Origin: Hallella seregens ATCC 51272 | GTDB lineage: Bacteria; Bacteroidota; Bacteroidia; Bacteroidales; Bacteroidaceae | Direction of reading: 5' to 3' | NCBI RefSeq assembly: GCF_000518545.1 | Contig: NZ_JADU01000021.1 | Coordinates: 1 to 64,000, forward strand | Length of the DNA stretch: 64,000 bases | In this document: one piece after another, positions 36,356-45,215 of the stretch | How positions within the stretch are numbered: the stretch's first letter is position 1 | Layout of the letters: every line of letters begins with the position of its first letter | Position numbers and translations under genes: made by a program | The notes under the pieces: model-generated | Database searches by the model: none | Seen by the model: the letters and a program-made list of their open reading frames with translations, nothing else | What the model was told of the DNA's origin: nothing

Positions 36356-39340
36356 TTATCTGACAACCTTCTTGGTCAGCGTATGGCCGTCTGTCGTCAC
36401 GACAGTCACCAAGTATACGCCTGAAGGCAGTTTCGTTAAGTCGGTGTCGTTGTGGAGCACCACGGTGCCGTTGGGCATGCACACGCGGAAGCTCTTCACG
36501 CTGAGGCCCTCGATGCTGAGCTTGCCGTCGATGACGGCGATGCCCGAGCGGGCCACGTTGAGTGCGTCGATGGCCGTGGCCTCTCCGAGCTCCATCTTCA
36601 CCGGGCTGGCGATGGAGCCGGCCATGTCGCTGAAGCTGAGCGTGCGGGTGAGGCGGCGGCACTCGGCCGTGCGGTTGTTGTAGAGCTTGAAGCTGACGGG
36701 CTCTCCTGCCTCGCCGTGCACGGTGATGAAGAACTTGCCGTCTACGGCCGTTCCTTGTCCGCGGCACTCGTCACCCACGAAAGCGCCGATGGTGCAGGCC
36801 TCCTTGAGGGCGAGCTCGGGCACGTCGGCCACGATGGTCATGTTGTTGGCAAACTGGCCGCTGTTGTAAACCCACACGCTGGGTTCCATGCGCTTGGCCG
36901 GAGTGGTGCCGGGGGCTGGCTGGGCAAAGTTGTGTTCGCCAACCATGGTCAGGGCGTTGACTTCAGAACCGGCGTTGTAGAACATGTAGCCCTCGCCGCT
37001 CTTGAGCATGGTGAGCGTACCGGTCCACTTGGTTCCGTCGTATTCGGCAAAGGCATCGAGCGAGGCCAGACGGTCGCCCTTGGTAAAGGTCATGCCGTTT
37101 TGTCCCATCACTTCGGCCAGCGGGTGGCTGTACTGGTAGGGATAACCCATCCACGACCAGCGCGGCAGGAGCTTGAACGCATGGTCTGACGTGGGGCTGT
37201 AGAGCCTTGTGGGAATGGTGAACGTGATGTCTCCCGCACCATCCTTGAGGCGCATCTTGAAGCAATCGTCCTCGGGCAGGTAGTTGAGCGTGCCGAAGTA
37301 GCCATACTGGTCGTCGTTGTAGAGCAGGTCGTATTGGGTGCGAATCTCCTGCAACTCGTCCCACTTGTAGTCAGGATTGCTCTGAAGGTCTCTCATCGAA
37401 CCGGCAAAAATGGTCTTCCACTGCCATCCGGCGTGGGCCGTAACGGTCTGTCCCACGTTGATGGGGATGCTGGAGAGGAACTGCTGGTCGTAGTACACGC
37501 CTATCGTGCCCTGGGAAATCACGCTGCGTGGCGTGATGGTCCATTTGAGGCCTGTGGCGTCGGCAGCCTTGAATTCTATCATCGTCCAGCCCTGTGGAGT
37601 GTTTATATCCGCGGGTCCGAGGGTGATGAGGGAGGGCGTGAACGTGGCGTCGGCGGGCATGGGGGTGAGCTGGAGCTCGTAGGTGCCCGTGTTGCCCATC
37701 CGGATTTCACTGGCGGTGAAGCCGGTGAGACCTGATACGATGTTCACCGTGAAACTGCCGGTGACGGTCTGGTCGTTGTTGACGAGCTTGCCGTTGACGG
37801 CCTTTGTCTGCTTGTACGTGCGGGTGAGGGTGAGCTTGGACGAGCCTTTCTTCAGGGCGTTCACTTGGTAGCCCGTGTCCTGCGGCAGCACTTCGAGCAC
37901 GGTGGCGTCGGCCGCCGCCATCTTGTAGAAGGTGGAGTGGTAGTCGCCTGAGGGCAGCATGGTGAAGTTGCCACGCACTTGGGCCGTGATGTTCATCATG
38001 TTGGCGGCGGCGCCGGGCTGCCAGAGGACGGAGATGGCGGGCTGTTTCACCCTGAAAGAGGTGACCTTCGTCTGCACGTGGATGGTGTAGATCACGGGGG
38101 CGTTGGGAATGTCTGGGTTGCTGGCCACCACATTCTGCGTGCCGGGCTGCGTGGCGGTGATGGTGCCGTCGTTGTTCTTAACGAGGATGCTGGCCGGTAC
38201 CACGGTGGAGCCTAAGTCGTAGTTGACGACGGGATTGGTAGCATTGGCGGGCTGCACCTTGGTGTCCACCTTGAGCAATGCGGTCACTTCGTCGCCCACA
38301 TTGACGTAGATGTCGGTCAGAGTGGCGGTGAGGCCAGTCACTGGCTGTGTGATGTGCACGGGTACGGTGAGCGTGGCCTTGGCAGACTTGAGCGTCATGT
38401 TGTAGGTGCCCGGTTTCTTGGGCGTCCAGTAGCCTTGGGCATCTGCCGAGATGGCCTCGGTGTTGGCCGACGACCATACGGGCTGCTCCGTGGCGTTGGC
38501 AGGGGTCACGGTGTAGCAGTTGTAGAGGTCGATGTTGAGCTTTTTGTCGTCGCCCACGGCCACGGTGATGCCGTCCTTGTAGTCAGGATTCAGGACAAGG
38601 GCCGTGATGGGCTGGTGCACGATGACCTGGGCCACGTCATACTGGATTTCGTTCGGCGTTTCGACGGCGAGCGTCATCCTGTCGCCCGTGCCTGCATTGG
38701 GCGAAACACCCTTGAGAATGTGGCCGTCGGTCACCGTAAAATAAGGTAACCAGTTGCCGGCCGAGAACGAGATGTCCTCGGGCATGGTGGCGTTGGCGGG
38801 CGTCAGCTTGATGTGAGGTTTAAGATCGATGGTCGCGCCCACGTTGATGTTGAACGTGGCCTGGTCGAGGCCGATGGCGGTGGGGGAGATGAAGCGCAGG
38901 TGGTAGAGGTTGCTGGGTGTGCCGCCCACAGTGCTCTCAGCCTGGAACTTCACGGGCGTGGTCCCGGCCACCTTGTAGGTGTTGATATAGCGCAGCGACT
39001 CGTCGCGTTCCACGAGACGGAACTCGATGGGCTTGCCGTTGTCGGCAATTTCGCCCTTGATGCGGAAGGGGAAGTAGCCCACTTGATGGGTTGCGGCGGC
39101 ATCATACCGGCCGTCGGCCACGCCACGGAGCTCGCCGCCGATGAAAGCGCCCACGGTAAACCGGTTGATGTGGGCGGGCACTACTCCGTTGGCGTCGGTC
39201 AGGTCGGCGTAGACCACGCACTCTTTACTAAACTTGCTGCCGTCGAAATTTTGTACCTCTGCCCAGTCGGGCGGGCCGGCGGCGTAGCCCCCGATGCACA
39301 GCATCAGGAGCGACACGAGGGTAAACAGTTTTCTTTTCAT
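36356..39340 (-). CDS. Secreted 994-aa protein with Ig-like repeats, two GAFxGxExRG modules and sorting-like C-terminus
   Basis: The start at 39340 gives the signal peptide MKRKLFTLVSLLMLCIGGYAAG; the upstream open frame runs through intergenic palindrome DNA. Residues about 45-110 contain VGAFIGGELRGVADG and EFRLVERD, a module repeated near residues 840-900 (IGAFVGDECRGQGTA, VSFKLYNNRTAE). Between them are several bacterial Ig-like repeats (VTPANATEQPVWSS and similar). The C-terminus LPSGVYLVTVVTTDG...HTLTKKVVR resembles type IX secretion A-type sorting domains. It is the first gene of the minus-strand run and lies downstream of the TPR hybrid regulator. Confidence 0.8.
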   Translation of the reverse strand: MKRKLFTLVSLLMLCIGGYAAGPPDWAEVQNFDGSKFSKECVVYADLTDANGVVPAHINRFTVGAFIGGELRGVADGRYDAAATHQVGYFPFRIKGEIADNGKPIEFRLVERDESLRYINTYKVAGTTPVKFQAESTVGGTPSNLYHLRFISPTAIGLDQATFNINVGATIDLKPHIKLTPANATMPEDISFSAGNWLPYFTVTDGHILKGVSPNAGTGDRMTLAVETPNEIQYDVAQVIVHQPITALVLNPDYKDGITVAVGDDKKLNIDLYNCYTVTPANATEQPVWSSANTEAISADAQGYWTPKKPGTYNMTLKSAKATLTVPVHITQPVTGLTATLTDIYVNVGDEVTALLKVDTKVQPANATNPVVNYDLGSTVVPASILVKNNDGTITATQPGTQNVVASNPDIPNAPVIYTIHVQTKVTSFRVKQPAISVLWQPGAAANMMNITAQVRGNFTMLPSGDYHSTFYKMAAADATVLEVLPQDTGYQVNALKKGSSKLTLTRTYKQTKAVNGKLVNNDQTVTGSFTVNIVSGLTGFTASEIRMGNTGTYELQLTPMPADATFTPSLITLGPADINTPQGWTMIEFKAADATGLKWTITPRSVISQGTIGVYYDQQFLSSIPINVGQTVTAHAGWQWKTIFAGSMRDLQSNPDYKWDELQEIRTQYDLLYNDDQYGYFGTLNYLPEDDCFKMRLKDGAGDITFTIPTRLYSPTSDHAFKLLPRWSWMGYPYQYSHPLAEVMGQNGMTFTKGDRLASLDAFAEYDGTKWTGTLTMLKSGEGYMFYNAGSEVNALTMVGEHNFAQPAPGTTPAKRMEPSVWVYNSGQFANNMTIVADVPELALKEACTIGAFVGDECRGQGTAVDGKFFITVHGEAGEPVSFKLYNNRTAECRRLTRTLSFSDMAGSIASPVKMELGEATAIDALNVARSGIAVIDGKLSIEGLSVKSFRVCMPNGTVVLHNDTDLTKLPSGVYLVTVVTTDGHTLTKKVVR

Positions 39341-39418
39341 AATTCTTAGGTGTCCGCCTGTCGTGGCCAGACTCTTGTTAATGGTTAAACAATGGTTGGA
39401 TAGTCGTTTGGATACCGG

Positions 39419-39426
39419 CAAAGTTA
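39419..39426 (-). promoter_or_regulatory. -7 box upstream of the giant-protein locus
   Basis: TAACTTTG on the minus strand lies 79 bp before the 994-aa gene start. No TTTG is found at the normal -33 distance, which would be consistent with activator dependence. Confidence 0.5.
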
Positions 39427-39614
39427 GGAGAAAGCGGGGATGGGGATATGGACTATTGCGCCAAGTTTTGGTAATATTCGGACAATCTTTGCCTGAAGTA
39501 TGGTACCAGACGGACATGAAGACAGGTTAACAGGTTGGCATACAGAGGGATGGTTAGTCCAAAACGGGTGTTGCGGTCTCTTTGTGTTTTTGGACAGAAC
39601 TCCCCGGATTTTTT

Positions 39615-39792
39615 GTGGCTGCGCGGGAGTTTTTAGACATAACTACATATTTGACAGATGGCTGCGCGCCGGTGTTTTCTCATAGATTCCACGCGCAGCC
39701 ATCTGTGAAATCTGTGGAATCTGTGAGAAAAGACCGGCGCGCAGCCATCTGTCAAATATGTAGTTATGTCTAAAAATCCCCTGCGCAGCCAC
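39615..39792. repeat. Long palindrome with 68-bp arms upstream of the giant-protein locus
   Basis: Left arm 39615-39682 and right arm 39724-39792 are near-perfect complements: GTGGCTGCGCGG, TTTTTAGACATAACTACAT, TTGACAGATGGCTGCGCGCC and TTTTCTCA. The 41-bp centre contains a further GATTCCACGCGCAGCCATC copy and GTGGAATC. The box TTTTAGACATAACTACAT is shared with 42903-43012 and, with one base change, 8870-9489. Confidence 0.9.
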
Positions 39793-39834
39793 ACTAAAAA
39801 CATGTTGCTCTGTCTGAAAAGTCCCGCGGACGCG

Positions 39835-39900
39835 TCACGAAGACGGCGTTATCGTGTCGGGATAACGCCGTAAACGCGGGACGAAAAACGGGGAATCGAA
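39835..39900. repeat. GCGTTTACGCCGT-type repeat, short copy
   Basis: GACGGCGTTATCGTGTCGG and GATAACGCCGTAAACGCGG form an imperfect palindrome of the same family as the copies near 9130-9260, 20306-20440 and 59485-59627. Confidence 0.55.
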
Positions 39901-39954
39901 CGGCGAATGCACCGTGAAGAAAAGGCGGACACGCCGTGGCGTGTACTGGGGCAG

Positions 39955-42786
39955 CTATTCGAGGTTGCGGCGGTACTGGGCCGGGGTGACGCCAAACGAC
40001 TGTTTGAACATGCGGTCGAAGTAGCTGCGGTCGGAGAATCCACAGGCTTGGGCCACCTCGCTCACCGGCATTTCCGGCCGGCGGCGGATGAGTTGGCGGG
40101 CGTAGTCGGTGCGTATCTTGGTGATGTAGGCCGTGAGCGACATGCCGGCCAGGTCGTTCACCTTGCGCTGCAGCGTGCGGCGGCTCATGCAAAGATGGTC
40201 GGCCAGCGCGTCAAGGTCTATCTCGGTGCTGTGCAATTGGTTGTAGATGGTGTTGGTGAAGTGGGACACAAATTCCTTGTCCTCCTGTGAGAGCACGGTC
40301 TTGGCATCGTTCACCTGCTGGGCGGCGAGCTGGTATTTGTCGTGCAGCATGCGGCGTTCGGCCAGTATCCACTCCACTCGGATGCGCAGCTCCGAGGCGC
40401 TGAAGGGCTTGAAGAGATAGGCGCTGGCACCGGCGCGGAGCCCTGCTTCGAGGTCGTCCTGCGTGGTCTTGGCCGTGATGACAATGACCGGCGTGGTGCC
40501 GATGGTGCGGTCGGCGCGGATACGCCGGCACATTTCCAGGCCGTCCATGCCGGGCATCATGAGGTCGGTGATGACCAGGTCGGGCTGCAGGCAGAGGGCC
40601 TTCTGCAGGCCGTCGGTCCCGTTGGTGGCATAGGTCAGGCTGTAGGCGGAGGGCATCTGCGAGCCGATGTACCGGGCTACGTCCACATTGTCTTCGACGA
40701 TGAGCACGCGGGTGCGTGGGTCGTGGTCGTGGTCGGGCAGACTGTTGCAGCCCGTCGGCTGCCCGGTGCCGGCCTCCGGCTCCTTGTCGAAACTGATTTC
40801 GGTGATGGTCTCCTCGTTGAAAGGCTTCCAGTTGCCCTTGCCGTGTTTCAGGGGCAGCAGGATGGAGAAGGTGGCTCCCTCGCCCAGTCGGCTCTGCACG
40901 CTCACCTCGCCCTGCATGGCTTTGACCAGTTGTCGCACGAGGGAGAGGCCCACGCCGGTGCCCAGATTGGCGCTCTCCGACTCGGCTTGATAGAACGGCT
41001 CGAAGAGGTGCTTGAGGCTTTCCTCGGAAATACCTATGCCGTCGTCGACCACCTGGATGCACAGACGGTTGTCCCTGCGCTCGCAGGAGACGGTGATGTT
41101 GCCGTTTTGCGGGGTGAACTTCGTGGCGTTTCCGATGAGGTTGCGCATGATTTTGCGCAGGTAGTCGGGCACGACGTCCATCACGATCTCCGTCTCCTTG
41201 GGCATGAAGAGCATGGTGATGCCCTTGGTCTTGGCCAGTTGCTGTCCGCCCTCGACAATCATGTGGAGGTAGGGTACGACGTTGCCCGTGTGCCAGTCGG
41301 GGTTGCCCACTTCGGACTTCACCTTGGAGATGTCGAGCAACTGGTTGACGAGCGAGAGTAGCTGGCGGCCCTGCCGCACAATCATGGACCCCGCCGTGTG
41401 CTGCTGCTCCAGGCTGGCGGCGGTGGCTTTTTGCAGTTCTTCGGCCTTGCCGAGGATGACGGTGAGGGGCGTTCGGAACTCATGGGTGATGTTGGTAAAG
41501 AAGCGATTGCGCGCCTGCATGAAGTTGCGCTGCATCCGATTGGACTGCTTGCGCATGCGTGCTACGTACCAGAGCATGAGTGCCACGGCGATGGCTCCGA
41601 GCAGTCCCACGGCAAAAAGGCGCTTGGCCGTGCGCTCCACAGAGAGCTGGTGGTGGGCCTGGGCCATGCGCTCGTTGGCCTTGCGCTGGTTGATGTCGCT
41701 TTGCAACTCGTCTATTTCAAAGAGGTGGTTGGCGCTCATGAGGCTGTCGGCAGAGGTCGACGCCCGCTCGTAGGTCTCCAAGGCACGGCGGTAATCGCCC
41801 AAGTTGCGGTAGTAGTCGGAGTAGAGGCGGTAGATCTGCGGGTAGTATTCGCGGGCACCCACCTGGCGGGCGGTGGTGAGGGCGGTGGAGAGATAGCGGT
41901 TGGCCTCGGCATGGTTCTGCATCTTCACCAGCACGCCGGCCATGGCAATGCAGGGCTGGAGCCAGAGCCAGAGGTCGCGTTCGCGCGACACCACACGCAT
42001 GGCCAGGCTGAACTCGGCCACGGCGCGGTCGTATTGGCCGGCACGTTGGTAGAGTCGGCCGAAGTTCATGTGGCTGTAGGCCAGCCCGGTGGAGGAGTTG
42101 GCCTGCTGGCTGTGGATGTGTGCCTTGCGGAAATAATGCCATGCCGAGTCGATGAGTCCGCGCCGCTCGAACACCATGCCGAGGTTGGAGTTGTCCACGT
42201 TCATGCCCAGATGGCTGCCCAGCCGCGTCTCGATGGCGAGGGCCTTGCGCAGCATGCTGTCGGCGGAAAGGTAGTGGCCGATGGTGAGGTGCACGTTGCC
42301 GATGCCGTTGTAGCCGATGGCTTGGCACTTGAGGAACTTGTCGCGCTGTTCCCCCCGGCCGCCGCCGCTTAGCTCGACGGCTTGTGCGTGGTGGTCGAGG
42401 CCGTCGTAGTAGAGTCCCATGCGGCGGTAGTTGACGCCGAGGTCGTTGAGGGCAGTGGCCATCATGAGGGTGTCGTTGAGCTGTTGGGCCAGGGTGAGCT
42501 GCTTGCGGTGGGTCTTGATGGCATCAGTGTATCGGCTGGCCGACTGGTAGCAATGGCCCAGTTCGGCGAGGTATGCCATCTCCCGATGTCGGTCGCCTAC
42601 CCGTCGAAACCGCTCCACAAAGGCAAGCAGGGAGTCGGTGTTCTTGGTGTGGTTGTCGGTGGTGTCGAGCATCAGTCGCTGCCGATCCGTGTAGGCGAGC
42701 GGCGCTGGCTGCTGTCCACATCCTGACATGAACATACCAACGATAAACAATATTACTACGGCCACATGGCCTCTCTCCTTGGTCAT
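39955..42786 (-). CDS. Hybrid two-component regulator: TPR sensor, histidine kinase, receiver, AraC DNA-binding domain
   Basis: This 943-aa one-protein phosphorelay starts with a lipoprotein-like signal (MFMSGCGQ, Cys23). TPR-type helical repeats fill about residues 40-365, then come a membrane helix (about 381-403), a HisKA/HATPase kinase with His435 in ITHEFRTPL and GTGVGLSLVRQL, a receiver with Asp741 in VITDLMMPGMDG, and a C-terminal AraC/XylS HTH ending GFSDRSYFDRMFKQSFGVTP. The TPR periplasmic region differs from the Y_Y_Y beta-propellers of sugar-sensing HTCS, so the signal is probably not a glycan (inference). It lies just upstream of the giant-protein locus and between two palindromes. 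Confidence 0.93.
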   Translation of the reverse strand: MTKERGHVAVVILFIVGMFMSGCGQQPAPLAYTDRQRLMLDTTDNHTKNTDSLLAFVERFRRVGDRHREMAYLAELGHCYQSASRYTDAIKTHRKQLTLAQQLNDTLMMATALNDLGVNYRRMGLYYDGLDHHAQAVELSGGGRGEQRDKFLKCQAIGYNGIGNVHLTIGHYLSADSMLRKALAIETRLGSHLGMNVDNSNLGMVFERRGLIDSAWHYFRKAHIHSQQANSSTGLAYSHMNFGRLYQRAGQYDRAVAEFSLAMRVVSRERDLWLWLQPCIAMAGVLVKMQNHAEANRYLSTALTTARQVGAREYYPQIYRLYSDYYRNLGDYRRALETYERASTSADSLMSANHLFEIDELQSDINQRKANERMAQAHHQLSVERTAKRLFAVGLLGAIAVALMLWYVARMRKQSNRMQRNFMQARNRFFTNITHEFRTPLTVILGKAEELQKATAASLEQQHTAGSMIVRQGRQLLSLVNQLLDISKVKSEVGNPDWHTGNVVPYLHMIVEGGQQLAKTKGITMLFMPKETEIVMDVVPDYLRKIMRNLIGNATKFTPQNGNITVSCERRDNRLCIQVVDDGIGISEESLKHLFEPFYQAESESANLGTGVGLSLVRQLVKAMQGEVSVQSRLGEGATFSILLPLKHGKGNWKPFNEETITEISFDKEPEAGTGQPTGCNSLPDHDHDPRTRVLIVEDNVDVARYIGSQMPSAYSLTYATNGTDGLQKALCLQPDLVITDLMMPGMDGLEMCRRIRADRTIGTTPVIVITAKTTQDDLEAGLRAGASAYLFKPFSASELRIRVEWILAERRMLHDKYQLAAQQVNDAKTVLSQEDKEFVSHFTNTIYNQLHSTEIDLDALADHLCMSRRTLQRKVNDLAGMSLTAYITKIRTDYARQLIRRRPEMPVSEVAQACGFSDRSYFDRMFKQSFGVTPAQYRRNLE

Positions 42787-42902
42787 ATAGAGCGTAAGCT
42801 TGATTTACCGTTTAAAGTTAATATTTTTTGTATAAGTTTATATGGTTTATCGCAGTTTTTTAAGATATGTTAACTATCCGAAGACAGAGATGATCGCCGG
42901 TT

Positions 42903-43012
42903 TTTTAGACATAACTACATATTGAACATATGGCTGGCGCGATGTTATTTTGTTACTATGTCTTTTACCCCAACGCGCTAGCCATATGTTCAATATGTAG
43001 TTATGTCTAAAA
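42903..43012. repeat. Long palindrome with 39-bp arms between the TPR regulator and fructokinase genes
   Basis: Arms 42903-42941 and 42974-43012 differ at one base; each carries TTTTAGACATAACTACAT and GAACATATGGCTGGCGCG. The centre holds GTTATTTTGTTACTATGTC, the complement of a box in the arms of 8870-9489. No T run fits a terminator on the fructokinase strand. Confidence 0.9.
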
Positions 43013-43028
43013 TTTCACCGCGCAGCCG

Positions 43029-43910
43029 CTACTGGATGCGGCTGGCGAGGTCGGGAGGCAGGACGGGCATGGCACCTTTTTGCGTGCATACAAAGGCGCT
43101 TACCTCGACGGCCAGCTTGTGTGCCTCGGCGATGGGCATGCCCGAGAGAATGGCTGTGGTAAAGGTGGCGGTGAAAGAATCGCCGGCCCCCACGGTGTCG
43201 GCCACTTCGACACGCGGCGTGGACTGGAAGCTCTTGGTGCCGGGGGCGAAGACGTAGCTGCCGTTGGTGCCGCAGGTGAGCACCAGCATGTCGAGGTCGT
43301 ACTTGCCGAGGATGAGCCAGCACTTGTTCTCGATGTCGAGCCCCGGATAGCCGAACATGCGGCCGATGGCGATGAGTTCCTCGTCGTTGATCTTGAGAAT
43401 GTTGCAGCGGCGCAGGGAGTCGCAGATGACCTCGCGGGAGTAGAAGTTCTGCCGCAGGTTGATGTCGAAGATCTTGAGACAGTTCATCGGCGTGGTGTCG
43501 AGAAACTGCATGATGGTGTTGCGCGAGGTCTCGTTGCGCTGGGCCAGTGAGCCGAAGCACACGGCGCGGCAGGTCTTGGCCGCCTCTTCAACCTCTGGCG
43601 TGAAGGGAATGTTGTCCCAGGCCACGTCAGTTTTGATGTCGTAGGTGGGCACTCCTTGGTCGTCGAGCTCCACGGCTACGGTGCCCGTGGGGAACGGCAC
43701 GCGGGGCATGATGTAGCGGAGCCCGCGCTGGTCGAACTCCTTGAGCGTCTGGTCGCCGAGGGCATCGTTGCCCAAGGCACTGATGGCTACGGCTTCGTAG
43801 CCGAACTGACTGGTGTGATAGGCAAAGTTGGCGGGGGCACCACCAAGCTTGGCTCCCTCGGGGAGCACATCCCACAGGGCCTCTCCGAGGCCGACGATAA
43901 TCTGTTTCAT
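43029..43910 (-). CDS. Fructokinase, PfkB family
   Basis: This 293-aa cytoplasmic sugar kinase phosphorylates fructose with ATP, the last step of the fructan pathway encoded here. It shows the substrate motif GGAPANFAYH (about residues 22-31) and the PfkB signature DTVGAGDSFTATF (about 236-248), whose second Asp is the catalytic base. Length fits the family. It lies 101 bp after the MFS permease gene, as in the levan locus of Bacteroides thetaiotaomicron. Fructose as substrate is inferred from context. Confidence 0.92.
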   Translation of the reverse strand: MKQIIVGLGEALWDVLPEGAKLGGAPANFAYHTSQFGYEAVAISALGNDALGDQTLKEFDQRGLRYIMPRVPFPTGTVAVELDDQGVPTYDIKTDVAWDNIPFTPEVEEAAKTCRAVCFGSLAQRNETSRNTIMQFLDTTPMNCLKIFDINLRQNFYSREVICDSLRRCNILKINDEELIAIGRMFGYPGLDIENKCWLILGKYDLDMLVLTCGTNGSYVFAPGTKSFQSTPRVEVADTVGAGDSFTATFTTAILSGMPIAEAHKLAVEVSAFVCTQKGAMPVLPPDLASRIQ

Positions 43911-44011
43911 ATTGCGTGTTTTGGGGAGCGGGGAGTTCTAGCGAACTCAGACACTCCGGGTTTTTACCAATGGATAGGGTCGGGGGGAGGGAATTTTGTC
44001 CCTCCGGAGCC

Positions 44012-45205
44012 TCAGAGACCGGCCGTTTTGCCGGCTGTGAAAGTTCTGATATAGGTGAAGAGGTAGGCCACGCCCACGGTCATGACCACAGCTGCACCCG
44101 ACTGCCCCATGGCATCGCTGGCCACACCCATGAGCAAGGGGAAGACCGTGCCGCCGAAGAGGCCCATAATCATGAGGCCGCTCACCTCGTTCTTCTTCTC
44201 GGGCACGGAGAGCAGGGCCTGGGAGAAGACCATGGAGAAGACGTTGGAGTTGCCATAACCCACGAGGGCGATGGCGGTATAGAGCATCGTGCGGCTGGTG
44301 CCCACGAGCATGCCAGCCATGCTGAGTGCCATGAGCACGACGCTGATGATGAAGAATGTGCGCGTCTTGAGCACGCGAAGGAAGAAGCTGCCCGTGAGAC
44401 AACCGATGGTGCGGAAGATGAAGTAGAGGCTCGTGGCAAAGGCTGCATCGTTGAGCGTCATGCCGAGCCGCTCCTGCAACAGCTTGGGTGCGGTGGTGTT
44501 GGTGCCTACGTCGATGCCCACATGGCACATGATGCCCAGAAAGCTGAGCAGCACGATGGGCTTGCCGAGCAGGCGGAAAGCACCGGCAAACTGACTGCCC
44601 ATGGACTGTTCCCGGCTGTCGACGGCATCGGCGGGCTCCTCCTCGATGGGTGTGGACGCGAGCAGCAGCGTGGCAATGATGCCGATGACCATGTAGATGG
44701 GGAAGAGCACGCGCCAGGAAAGGCCGAAGCTGGGGATGGAGGCCGTGGCACCCCACATGGCAATGTAGGGGGCCATGAACGAGGCAATGGCCTTGACAAA
44801 CTGGCCGAAGGTGAGCGTGGAAGCCAGGTTGCCCTGGATGACGCTGGACACAAGCGGGTTGAGCGAGGTCTGCATGAGTGCGTTGCCGATGCCCAGCAGC
44901 GAGAAAGAAACGAGCATCACGTAGAAGTCTTCTGAGAAGATGGGGAGCAGCAGCGACACGATGGTGACCACAAGCGAGAGGAGCACGGTGCGCTTGCGCC
45001 CGATTTTGTTCATCAGCACACCCGTTGGAACGGAGAAGATGAGGAACCAGAAGAAGACGAGCGAGGGCAGAATGTTGGCCACGGAGTCGCTCAGACCAAG
45101 GTCGGCCTTGACGTAATTGGAAGCGATGCCCACGAGATCCACGAAGCCCATGGCGAAGAAACAGAGCATCACGGGGATGAGAGAGAGAGGGGTTGTCTTG
45201 CGCAT
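44012..45205 (-). CDS. MFS sugar permease (FucP-like), probable fructose importer
   Basis: This 397-aa inner-membrane protein has about twelve hydrophobic helices and FucP-type features such as the opening FFAMGFVDLVGIASNYVK and NKIGRKRTVLL between helices 2 and 3. It probably imports fructose by proton symport. It is 10 bp after the GH32 gene and 101 bp before the fructokinase gene, so periplasmic hydrolysis, import and phosphorylation are encoded in order. Confidence 0.9.
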   Translation of the reverse strand: MRKTTPLSLIPVMLCFFAMGFVDLVGIASNYVKADLGLSDSVANILPSLVFFWFLIFSVPTGVLMNKIGRKRTVLLSLVVTIVSLLLPIFSEDFYVMLVSFSLLGIGNALMQTSLNPLVSSVIQGNLASTLTFGQFVKAIASFMAPYIAMWGATASIPSFGLSWRVLFPIYMVIGIIATLLLASTPIEEEPADAVDSREQSMGSQFAGAFRLLGKPIVLLSFLGIMCHVGIDVGTNTTAPKLLQERLGMTLNDAAFATSLYFIFRTIGCLTGSFFLRVLKTRTFFIISVVLMALSMAGMLVGTSRTMLYTAIALVGYGNSNVFSMVFSQALLSVPEKKNEVSGLMIMGLFGGTVFPLLMGVASDAMGQSGAAVVMTVGVAYLFTYIRTFTAGKTAGL

Positions 45206-45215
45206 TGTTGTAGGT

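Noticed and set aside
42903..43012. Terminator of the fructan operon
   Set aside because: The palindrome is followed by A-rich, not T-rich, sequence on the fructokinase strand and shares its core with palindromes that do not follow genes.
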